From: Bacteroidota bacterium
GTDB taxonomy: Bacteria; Bacteroidota; Bacteroidia; Chitinophagales; Chitinophagaceae
Length of the DNA stretch: 36,022 nt
NCBI GenBank assembly: GCA_018267925.1
Contig: JAFDXO010000085.1
Coordinates: forward strand, 1-36,022
Direction: 5' to 3'
Every line of letters starts with the position of its first letter. Position 1 is the first letter of the stretch. The notes below the pieces were generated by a model, which saw only the letters and a list, made by a program, of their open reading frames with translations, ran no database searches and was not told the origin of the DNA. Shown one piece after another: positions 1 through 6,214 of the stretch. A program made the position numbers and the translations under genes.

Positions 1-156
1 AAGTTGTTCTGTATTTTTGAAAGAAAGATCAATGATTTTGTTTTGTTCGGGCAAAAGAGCATTCAGAAAGTCAATAAGCAAAGGCTTGCTGGCTTCTTCT
101 CCAAAAATCTTCTTAAATCCGAAGTCAGTATAAGGATTGATGTACTTTGCTCTCAT
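1..156 (-). CDS. Rpn family / PD-(D/E)XK nuclease (putative transposase), N-terminal part
   Basis: The gene runs off the left edge, so only the first 52 codons are present. The start MRAKYINPYTDFGFKKIFG, followed by a stretch rich in L, I and D, is typical of the Rpn/PDDEXK_2 group, in which a short 'TDfaFKklFG' motif opens the nuclease fold. Members are recombination-promoting nucleases, often called transposases, that spread by gene transfer but are not classic insertion sequences. The ATG at 156 is preceded by an A-rich AAAAGG sequence and a promoter-like box at 184-214. The catalytic D/E-x-K residues would lie outside the window, so activity cannot be judged. The family call rests on the N-terminal motif only. 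Confidence 0.72.
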   Translation of the reverse strand, partial: MRAKYINPYTDFGFKKIFGEEASKPLLIDFLNALLPEQNKIIDLSFKNTEQL

Positions 157-183
157 TTTGCCTTTTGTTGCAATATTATTATA

Positions 184-214
184 CAAATTTACAACGTTTT
201 TGCCATTAGTGCAA
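184..214 (-). promoter_or_regulatory. Putative Bacteroidetes promoter for the Rpn-type gene
   Basis: On the minus strand TAAATTTG (184-191) matches the Bacteroidetes -7 consensus TAnnTTTG exactly. A TTG (212-214) lies 20 bases upstream and fits the -33 element TTTG in three of four bases. The start codon of the Rpn gene (156) would follow a leader of roughly 20-25 bases. Confidence 0.4.
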
Positions 215-362
215 GGTTGACGAGTAGCTTTTGTGCATAGTTAACAGGTACCTTTTTGTTTTGTTTGATGGTATTGGGAATTTTTAAAAAAATGGCGCAA
301 ATCAGCCAGCAGAAGAATTACGTTAACAGTGCTGTGATTTAACAAAACATTAATATTTTGTA

Positions 363-391
363 TTTGGAAATTACCCTCCCCGATACTTTTG
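363..391 (+). promoter_or_regulatory. Putative promoter of the lipoprotein block
   Basis: TTTG (363-366), a 17-base spacer and TACTTTTG (384-391) match the Bacteroidetes -33/-7 consensus (TTTG, TAnnTTTG) at all fixed positions. Transcription would start near 396-398, giving a leader of about 70 bases before the ATG at 470; the leader contains GAAGGAGG near 415. This is the best-formed promoter in the left third. The rest of the 157-469 gap shows only this box and the minus-strand box at 184-214. Confidence 0.55.
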
Positions 392-469
392 TTTTTACAA
401 CGTTGAAGGAGGAATCCGAAAATCCGTAGAAAAGAGTAGGGAACAAGCTAATTAATAAATTGATGTGTA

Positions 470-949
470 ATGAAAAAAGTTATTAGATTTAGTGTTTTAT
501 TCTTATTTTTGGGTACTATCTTCAGCTTTCAAAGCTGTAATAAAGAATCACAAAATAATCAACCTGTTAATAGTACTTTTCAAGCTATAAAACGAAGTGG
601 AAATCCGGCACATAGAAGAGTAGTAAATTCTAATTATGATTGTAAACCACCAGCAGAAAATTGTTTAGATGATGTAATTATTAGACCACAAAGATTTGAT
701 GAAATAAAATCAGCGGCGGGAAATGGCTCAGTTGCAGTGAAGAACTATTTTTTAGATCAGAATAACATTGATTTATTTAATGATGTAGTATCTGATGATA
801 TTTTAACTAAACTGCAATCCGGTACTTATGGCATTATTGTTAAAGATTATAGTAATGATATCAAGCCTCATGCAATTTTATTAGCCGGTCCGATACCTTC
901 TTTGTCTGAAAATAATTTTGAGTTTGCTTTTAGCTTATTAATTAAATAA
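470..949 (+). CDS. Small lipoprotein of unknown function
   Basis: The 159-residue product starts with a lipoprotein signal peptide: Lys at 2-3, a hydrophobic core to about residue 20 and a lipobox-like FSFQSC, with the lipidated Cys at 23. The mature part has a basic stretch (KRSGNPAHRR, about 41-50), two further Cys residues near 57-65 and no recognisable enzymatic motif. It is probably an outer-membrane or periplasmic lipoprotein. A consensus promoter lies upstream (363-391) and a strong hairpin terminator follows (966-994), so it seems to be transcribed alone. Its composition is clearly more AT-rich than trmB and the genes beyond, as in the next two genes, which suggests accessory DNA. Function unknown. 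Confidence 0.75.
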   Translation: MKKVIRFSVLFLFLGTIFSFQSCNKESQNNQPVNSTFQAIKRSGNPAHRRVVNSNYDCKPPAENCLDDVIIRPQRFDEIKSAAGNGSVAVKNYFLDQNNIDLFNDVVSDDILTKLQSGTYGIIVKDYSNDIKPHAILLAGPIPSLSENNFEFAFSLLIK

Positions 950-965
950 GTTTACATTTTTTTTA

Positions 966-994
966 GAAAAGCTGTCAACTTAAGACAGCTTTTC
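966..994 (+). terminator. Hairpin terminator
   Basis: A perfect 11-bp inverted repeat, GAAAAGCTGTC / GACAGCTTTTC, with a 7-base loop lies 17 bases after the stop at 949. The preceding T-run (956-964) and the T's in the 3' arm suit rho-independent termination. It separates the first lipoprotein gene from the next two. Confidence 0.7.
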
Positions 995-1018
995 ACTTAA
1001 TTAAATAAACTGAAATCA

Positions 1019-2113
1019 ATGCTTCCAAAAACACTATCTATTGTATTTATTTATGTCATTTTTGTTTCCTGTTCTAATTCTTCTAATGGTTTTCTTGATG
1101 CCGAAAAATTATTATCAGATAGCTGTGTTCTTGTTAAGGCAAAGGAATCCTCTTATATCAGATTTTCATCAAATAAAAATCAAATTAATTTTCTTTGCTT
1201 CAGTAATAATATTAACATTATATATAAATACAACCAACAAGGGATTATTATTGATTCAATATCCGTTCCAAGTAATGTAACCGAAGAAAAATATGGTTAT
1301 TCGCAATGTATGGACAGTGTATTTTTCTTTATTGAGAATAAGAATTTAGTTATTAAAAAACAAAACGATAAGGTTGATACTTTTACATACAACCAAACAA
1401 ATAATATCAAACAATATTTGAGTAATATTTTTTTTGAATTTAATTATACCGGTGATAAATTTGTGTTGTTGGATATACCTGATTATTACATTCCAGACAA
1501 GCAAGAGTTTAAAGCATATTTTCAGCGTGAAATTATTTCCATATTAACTTTAGAACAACATAAGATAAAGAAAATTGACAGTTTTGGAAAATTTCCCGAT
1601 AGCTATCAATCAACCTATTTTAATTCATGCTATCCTATCACTTCCGAAATATCTAACAATAATGTGGCATATATATTTAATAATGAGAACATTTTGCATG
1701 TTTACAACATAAATACCAAACACATAACAAACTATAAACTATCAGAAATATCAAACTTTAAAATGGAACCTTGTGATATGAATCAATTAGGTCTTCAATA
1801 TAGGGAAAAATATTGCACGCAGAACCCTATTTATGAACGCATTCTTTATGATTCAAAATCGCATCAATGGCTTTTAATGCAAACGATTGGCATATCGGTA
1901 GAAGATAAAGATGGATATTTAACAACTGATGAAGATAAACCGCTTGCCATATATGTGTTAGATGACAATTTTAAAATAATTAAAAAATACATATTTAAAG
2001 ATAATAATAATTTAAATTTAAGAAGCACTTTCTTTTTCAACCATAAACTTTATATTGGAACTAACAAAAAATCTTTATCAGGAAAAAAGGTTATGATATA
2101 TGATATTAGGTAA
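1019..2113 (+). CDS. Lipoprotein, probable beta-propeller (DUF4221-like), function unknown
   Basis: The 364-residue product has a signal peptide ending in VIFVSC, with the lipidated Cys at about 19. The rest is made of repeated short strands with Tyr/Phe/Asp-rich turns, including a propeller-like phrase near the C-terminus (KIIKKYIF... LYIGTNKKS) that resembles the six-bladed propeller lipoproteins of Bacteroidetes (DUF4221/BF3164-type). No catalytic motif is visible. It overlaps the next gene by 14 bases, so the two are probably co-transcribed and translationally coupled. The AT-rich codon use matches its partner and differs from the genes beyond 2600. The propeller assignment is inference from pattern, not a search; the lipoprotein call is firm. 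Confidence 0.7.
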   Translation: MLPKTLSIVFIYVIFVSCSNSSNGFLDAEKLLSDSCVLVKAKESSYIRFSSNKNQINFLCFSNNINIIYKYNQQGIIIDSISVPSNVTEEKYGYSQCMDSVFFFIENKNLVIKKQNDKVDTFTYNQTNNIKQYLSNIFFEFNYTGDKFVLLDIPDYYIPDKQEFKAYFQREIISILTLEQHKIKKIDSFGKFPDSYQSTYFNSCYPITSEISNNNVAYIFNNENILHVYNINTKHITNYKLSEISNFKMEPCDMNQLGLQYREKYCTQNPIYERILYDSKSHQWLLMQTIGISVEDKDGYLTTDEDKPLAIYVLDDNFKIIKKYIFKDNNNLNLRSTFFFNHKLYIGTNKKSLSGKKVMIYDIR

Positions 2114-2528
2114 AAAATGTTTAGCAATTCTTTTTCTTTTTTTTAGTTGTACTAACCAACATAATCAATTTGAAGGAGACTCGAAAATATTTGAAAAATA
2201 CTTAAAAGTGAACTTTGCTCGCTCAATTCCAGAAGATAGCACAAACTTTTTTATCGTTTCAATTAATGGATGCCCAAGTTGTATTCATAAAACACTTTCA
2301 CAAATACCCCATTTAAAACATGGGATTTGCATCGTGAGCCTTGCAGTTTACGATAAGTATATGCCAATAGAAAATCAGCGTATTTGGATAGACACCATGG
2401 GAAAATGTGATCGTTTAAAATACAACAATGGAAACATTGGGTTAATTCAAACTTTTCATAACAAAATTTATAACATAGTAAACATCGAACCAACTAATAT
2501 AGATAGTATTTTTCAGGTGTTTCATTAG
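2100..2528 (+). CDS. Lipoprotein with CPSC thioredoxin-like motif
   Basis: The 142-residue product has a short signal peptide with lipobox LFLFFSC (Cys 17). The core, FIVSINGCPSC followed by a helix-like stretch, resembles the beta strand, CxxC turn and helix of a thioredoxin fold, with Cys58 and Cys61 as the redox pair. It is shorter than a full TlpA/thioredoxin domain and the cis-Pro region is not obvious, so it may be a divergent or partial fold. It overlaps the propeller lipoprotein by 14 bases, implying a joint function at the outer membrane, possibly thiol-disulfide exchange or metal handling. A weaker alternative is a metal-binding CxxC protein without redox activity. Confidence 0.65.
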   Translation: MILGKKCLAILFLFFSCTNQHNQFEGDSKIFEKYLKVNFARSIPEDSTNFFIVSINGCPSCIHKTLSQIPHLKHGICIVSLAVYDKYMPIENQRIWIDTMGKCDRLKYNNGNIGLIQTFHNKIYNIVNIEPTNIDSIFQVFH

Positions 2529-2612
2529 TAGCTTGAATTCAGCCTTCAGCCCTTTCTGTGTTTTATATTACAATTGCTTTTTTGCAAAATGTATTTAAGA
2601 AAGTTTGTAGAA

Positions 2613-2620
2613 TATCTTTG
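2613..2620 (+). promoter_or_regulatory. -7-like element directly before trmB
   Basis: TATCTTTG fits TAnnTTTG and ends 7 bases before the ATG at 2628. A well-placed TTTG at -33 was not found. If used, the message would have almost no leader. It supports 2628 over the longer frame start at 2574, which would place this box inside the gene. Confidence 0.4.
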
Positions 2621-2627
2621 CGGACTT

Positions 2628-3332
2628 ATGGGGCAAAAAAAGTTAGTCCGGTTTCATGCAATCAATTCCTTTGCCAATGTGTTGCAAAAGCCGGAAGGCA
2701 TGAAAGGGCAGTGGCATCTTTTTTTTAAAAACAATAATCCAATTACGCTTGAATTGGCTTGTGGCAAAGGCGAATATAGTGTAAACCTTGGGCGCGAATT
2801 TCCGAGTAGGAATTTTGTAGGTGTGGATATCAAAGGCAATCGTATTTTTATAGGAGCTAAAAACGCATTGGCTGAACAGTTGACTAATGTTGCATTTCTT
2901 CGCACTCAAATTGATCAGCTTACCGATTATTTTGAAGCCGGAGAAGTTTCTGAAATCTGGATCATTTTTCCAGACCCCTTTTTACGAGAATCAAAAGCAA
3001 AAAATCGGTTAACTCACCCTCGGTTTCTAAAACTCTACCAGTCCATACTTCCTAAATCGGCAAAGATTCACCTGAAAACCGACTCGAAGGAACTATACGA
3101 TTTTACTAAAGAAACTATCTCAGAGCAAAATTGCACTATTCACGAGGATATTGCTGATATCTATGGTCAGCAGAAAGCAACCGGTGCTTTGGCTATCCAA
3201 ACCTTTTATGAAGGGATGCATCGAGCAGAAGGGAGAACCATTTATTACCTCTGTTTTTCATTGCCTTTTCAGACAATTATTTTGAAAGAGAAAAAGAACA
3301 CTCAAAATGCAGTTGCACACAGAGCAGAATGA
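2628..3332 (+). CDS. trmB: tRNA (guanine-N7-)-methyltransferase
   Basis: TrmB methylates G46 in the tRNA variable loop with SAM. The 234-residue product shows the SAM-binding strand and loop LELACGKGEY (about 41-50), an acidic strand end GVDIKG (65-70) and the catalytic-region motif IIFPDPF (112-118) followed by basic residues. Its length is normal for the family. The frame is open from 2574, but the start MGQKKLVRF at 2628 fits bacterial TrmB proteins and the promoter-like TATCTTTG just upstream. The 3' end overlaps the next gene by 26 bases, and that gene overlaps an alkyltransferase-like gene, so three nucleic-acid-related genes form a tight unit. Confidence 0.93.
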   Translation: MGQKKLVRFHAINSFANVLQKPEGMKGQWHLFFKNNNPITLELACGKGEYSVNLGREFPSRNFVGVDIKGNRIFIGAKNALAEQLTNVAFLRTQIDQLTDYFEAGEVSEIWIIFPDPFLRESKAKNRLTHPRFLKLYQSILPKSAKIHLKTDSKELYDFTKETISEQNCTIHEDIADIYGQQKATGALAIQTFYEGMHRAEGRTIYYLCFSLPFQTIILKEKKNTQNAVAHRAE

Positions 3333-3510
3333 TTTTTATAGACTTTCAGACGGTAGAATGGTGATGACAGAAGCGGCACATCTACGTAGAGGGTATTGCT
3401 GTGGAAATGGCTGTTTGCATTGTCCATACCAATATGTAAACGTTGTAGAACCTAAACGAAGCATTTTATTAGCACAGAAAAATGAAAGCTGTGAAAAAGG
3501 AAGCAAATGA
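3307..3510 (+). CDS. Small Cys-rich protein, DUF5522-like
   Basis: The 67-residue product carries the compact motif RRGYCCGNGCLHCPY (about 28-41) with four Cys and one His, a pattern of the Bacteroidetes DUF5522 family that suggests a metal or Fe-S site. Upstream lies a conserved-looking DFYRLSDGRMVMTEAAH segment. It overlaps trmB at its 5' end (26 bases) and the alkyltransferase-like gene at its 3' end (29 bases), so it is likely translated by coupling. Biochemical function is unknown; the company of a tRNA methyltransferase hints at an RNA- or DNA-associated role, but that is inference. Confidence 0.8.
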   Translation: MQLHTEQNDFYRLSDGRMVMTEAAHLRRGYCCGNGCLHCPYQYVNVVEPKRSILLAQKNESCEKGSK

Positions 3511-3826
3511 TATTTATGGAGCCATCTACCAGTTGGTGCATCTTTGTCCAAGAGGAAGAGTTACCAGCTATGGAGCTATTGCGGCTGCTTTAGGTGTCAA
3601 ATCGGGTGCTCGATTGGTTGGATATGCTATGAACAACTGCAATAAAGCCGAGTTGAATGTTCCCGCTCATCGAGTTGTAAACAGAAATGGAATGTTGACT
3701 GGTAAACATCATTTCCTCACACCAACCCAAATGCAAGAGCTTTTGGAGGCAGAAGGTATTCGTGTAGAAAACGATACCGTTGTTGATTTTGATAAAGTTT
3801 TCTGGGATCCCTCAATAGAGATATAA
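3482..3826 (+). CDS. Alkyltransferase-like protein (MGMT family, ATL type)
   Basis: The 114-residue product has the MGMT helix-turn-helix region (CPRGRVTSYGAIAAALG, about 22-38), the arginine-finger region SGARLVGYAM (41-50) and the active-site loop. The loop reads PAHRVV (61-66) rather than PCHRV, so the methyl-accepting Cys is Ala. Known ATL proteins bind O6-alkylguanine without repairing it and hand the lesion to nucleotide excision repair. The domain is the usual length for a stand-alone ATL, with no N-terminal ribonuclease-like domain. The start at 3482 overlaps the DUF5522-like gene by 29 bases. The missing Cys is read directly from the sequence; the role is known for the family and inferred here. 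Confidence 0.9.
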   Translation: MKAVKKEANDIYGAIYQLVHLCPRGRVTSYGAIAAALGVKSGARLVGYAMNNCNKAELNVPAHRVVNRNGMLTGKHHFLTPTQMQELLEAEGIRVENDTVVDFDKVFWDPSIEI

Positions 3827-3857
3827 GAAAGAAAAGCTCTGTGAATTTTGCTATCAA

Positions 3858-4757
3858 CTATGGCAAAATACGCTTTACAAAACTGAGGTTCATAGCTGTT
3901 AAATGTGCTTTGTTAATCTCCATCTCGGGACAGATATAATTAGGACTATGGGGGTTTAGGTTGGCTGCACTTTTGTCGTACACATATCGAATGGGGGCTT
4001 TCAAATCTTGAATCAAATAATCTTCAGGTAAGTAGTCAGGATTTTTTCTTAGCCATGAAGAGCTTGCCAGATAAGCTTTTTGAGGATAGTAAATAAACAA
4101 ACAAGTGCCGTCTTTAATATAGTTTACCACTTTATCTACAATTTGATTGCTAACAGCAGGGCAGCCCCAACTTCGACCTAAGCGGTTTTGACTAACAATA
4201 AAATCATTGCTGACATAATTTGCTCCGTGCATGACAACCGAACGATCAAATGCGGCAGAATTATAGCCATTGTCCATCCCATAAAGGCGTAAGGAATTAC
4301 CATGCTGTCCAACATAGGTTTCCCCTGTAACATAAAACCCGATACTACTTTGGTGAGAGTTGTCTTTATTCGAAAATGTAGTTGCAAACTCATCTCCTGA
4401 TCCTTGTCCGTGTGCTACATATTCATTTAAAAGAACCCTTTTTTGGGAAAGGTCAATTACCCAAAGGCGATGCTTGGTTGATGAAAGTGTGAAATCAATT
4501 ATGGTTAGTATTTGCTTATCACTATTTAAGTTGCCTGCATTTCTAAGGTTCAGGTATCCTTTATAGGCTGTTGAAAAGGCTGAAAAAGAAACTTTATTTT
4601 CAGATGGAAAGCTTAACTGATGATACAGTTGTTCTGTATATCGCTCCAGTGTTCCTGGTATATTTGTTCCATGTTTGATTGATACTTTTGCGAAGGCAGG
4701 TTGAACAAACAAACCGAATAGTTGAGCAAGCGTCAAATACAAAATCCACCGTTTCAT
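3858..4757 (-). CDS. Murein L,D-transpeptidase catalytic-domain protein (YkuD_2-like)
   Basis: The 299-residue product has a cleavable signal peptide (MKRWILYL... QPAFA, about 1-23). The catalytic part runs from about 87 to 225, with a conserved MHGAN (His177) and SWGCP (Cys199), the His and nucleophile Cys of the YkuD_2 variant. These periplasmic enzymes are thought to act on peptidoglycan stem peptides or to attach proteins to them. About 75 residues follow the domain without a clear motif. It converges with the ATL gene (gap 31 bases), where a small imperfect hairpin sits at 3846-3868. A lytic transglycosylase gene lies upstream on the same strand at 5146, a plausible functional neighbour. 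Confidence 0.88.
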   Translation of the reverse strand: MKRWILYLTLAQLFGLFVQPAFAKVSIKHGTNIPGTLERYTEQLYHQLSFPSENKVSFSAFSTAYKGYLNLRNAGNLNSDKQILTIIDFTLSSTKHRLWVIDLSQKRVLLNEYVAHGQGSGDEFATTFSNKDNSHQSSIGFYVTGETYVGQHGNSLRLYGMDNGYNSAAFDRSVVMHGANYVSNDFIVSQNRLGRSWGCPAVSNQIVDKVVNYIKDGTCLFIYYPQKAYLASSSWLRKNPDYLPEDYLIQDLKAPIRYVYDKSAANLNPHSPNYICPEMEINKAHLTAMNLSFVKRILP

Positions 4758-4779
4758 TTATTGCTCTTTTTAAGAATCT

Positions 4780-4797
4780 ACTGAGCGTAGTCGAAGT
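4780..4797. repeat. Possible copy of a dispersed TTCGACTACGCTCAGT-type repeat
   Basis: ACTGAGCGTAGTCGAAGT resembles a short repeated intergenic word seen many times in some Bacteroidetes chromosomes. Only one copy was noticed in this window, so the repeat status rests on memory rather than on the sequence here. It lies 23 bases upstream of the L,D-transpeptidase-like start and could be a transcription or recombination-related element. Confidence 0.3.
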
Positions 4798-4918
4798 AAA
4801 AATAAGAAAATTGACACCATTCTCAAAGAGATTAGCGGATACAAATTCTTTTTAACGGTATTTTGCGTTTTGTTAATTGCATAATTCACCGTACATTAGC
4901 AACCATAATCCTATAAAT

Positions 4919-5104
4919 ATGTTCTTTCCCGATTTTCCTTATTCTGCATACGAATTATCGGCTTTTAGTTTTTCTTTTGAAACGTTTTCTGTTTCGCTAA
5001 AAACAGGTGAGATAGTTCATTTTGAAGCACCTGAGCCTAAAGTGTTTCGATTATGGTTAAGAGAAAATGGTGTTCGAGATATTTCAGGAAAACCATTGGA
5101 TTGA
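4919..5104 (+). CDS. Small conserved-looking protein of unknown function
   Basis: The 61-residue product starts MFFPDFPYSAYELS and continues with alternating strand-like segments (FSVSLKTGEIVHFEA) and a short helix (VFRLWLREN), ending DISGKPLD. It has no signal peptide or membrane segment. The open frame extends to an ATG at 4877, but the later start is favoured: a promoter-like pair, TTTTG and TACATTAG (one mismatch to TAnnTTTG) near 4870-4900, would otherwise lie inside the gene. It is the only plus-strand gene between two minus-strand envelope genes. No function is recognised. Confidence 0.6.
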   Translation: MFFPDFPYSAYELSAFSFSFETFSVSLKTGEIVHFEAPEPKVFRLWLRENGVRDISGKPLD

Positions 5105-5145
5105 TTGCCAATAAACGCTTTCATCAAGTTGTCTGTTTAGAGCAA

Positions 5146-6069
5146 TTACATGGCAGGCAGTAATACCTCATACCGTTTCCCTGGTTTAACGGTTAGCTTT
5201 TTATCGCGCAACCAAGGGTTTAGTTGCTTTAGGGTTCGATAGCTTGTTCCTTTGTCAATGGCAAATTGAGCAAGGTTAGGAATGCTACTTTCAATGATTA
5301 TAGATTTGGTTGGGATGGGCTTGTATGTGTCTTTAGAAGTTACGATATATCCAAATTTATTTGCTTCACCAATGAGAAGTTTTAAAGCTAAAATTCGGAA
5401 CACGTATCGCATAGTTTCATCCGGCAAAAGAAGGTCGTAATAATTTGTCTTTTGTTGAAAGTTAGATTGGTTGCTATAGCCACCCATTCCCATATTGTAG
5501 GATGCTGCAGCGGCAGTCCAAGATCCAAGTTTGGCGTATGCTTGTTTAAAATATCGGCAGGCTGCTTCGGTTGACTTAACCACATTATATCGTTCATCTA
5601 TTTCGTCATTTACTTCCAAACCAAATTGTGGAGCAGTCCCGGGCATAAACTGCCAAAACCCTACCGCGCCGGCTTTTGAAATCTGATTTTGAAGTGCGCT
5701 TTCCGCTATGCAGAGGTATTTAAAGTCATCGTGCATTCCATTTGCCCTTAGTAAAGGCTCGATCATGGGTAAGTACCTGCCTGCAAGCTTTAGGATATAG
5801 ATTGTGCTATATTGGTTGTAGTAGTTGTAAAGAAGTTCGCGGTCTAATTGTTCACGAACCTCCTGTCTTTCTAAAGGCACTTTTTCGCCGGCAAAACTGA
5901 GGAAGGTAGGCAATTCAGGTGCAAACCATTTGTATTGCAGACGACCATTTTTTACATCAACGGTTCCTTCGCCTTCATTTGTTTTAGAAAACGAAAAAAT
6001 ACTTACTAAAGCTATTGATGAAACAACAAAGAAGCAGATAAAAAGAATCAATCGGGGAGTAGTGCGCAT
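5146..6069 (-). CDS. Lytic transglycosylase (SLT domain) with C-terminal LysM-like segment
   Basis: The 307-residue product has an N-terminal membrane or signal segment (about 8-27). The SLT fold spans about 105-215: IAESAL contains the catalytic Glu (123), followed by GAVGFWQFMP (134-143) and AAASYNMG (187-194), the three hallmark motifs of MltD/Slt enzymes that cleave glycan strands to 1,6-anhydro products. The last 45 residues (IPNLAQFAIDKGTSYRTLKQ and on to a basic GKRYEVLLP end) look like a degenerate LysM for peptidoglycan binding. It sits between an L,D-transpeptidase-like gene and an outer-membrane peptidase, all on the minus strand but with wide gaps, so co-transcription is not certain. 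Confidence 0.9.
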   Translation of the reverse strand: MRTTPRLILFICFFVVSSIALVSIFSFSKTNEGEGTVDVKNGRLQYKWFAPELPTFLSFAGEKVPLERQEVREQLDRELLYNYYNQYSTIYILKLAGRYLPMIEPLLRANGMHDDFKYLCIAESALQNQISKAGAVGFWQFMPGTAPQFGLEVNDEIDERYNVVKSTEAACRYFKQAYAKLGSWTAAAASYNMGMGGYSNQSNFQQKTNYYDLLLPDETMRYVFRILALKLLIGEANKFGYIVTSKDTYKPIPTKSIIIESSIPNLAQFAIDKGTSYRTLKQLNPWLRDKKLTVKPGKRYEVLLPAM

Positions 6070-6214
6070 AGTGTTTGATGTATAGTGGAAAAGTAATTCA
6101 AATTGAATTTAATTGGCTAAATGAATATTTTTTACCCAACGAGAAAGAGCAGTGTTTCCAAAATAAGTTTGGTTTGAAAAGGTTTTTCATCATTTTGTTT
6201 TTGACAGATATTTT

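Noticed and set aside
4..240. Plus-strand open frame of 78 codons at the left edge
   Set aside because: The minus strand in the same place encodes the clear Rpn-type N-terminus; the plus frame is its shadow.
2574..2627. N-terminal extension of trmB by 18 codons
   Set aside because: It does not resemble TrmB N-termini and contains the -7-like box; the ATG at 2628 is better.
3846..3868. Imperfect hairpin TTTTGCTAT / ATGGCAAAA between the ATL and L,D-transpeptidase genes
   Set aside because: It overlaps the stop codon of the minus-strand gene, has no U-run beyond the stem and is short, so it is not listed as a terminator.
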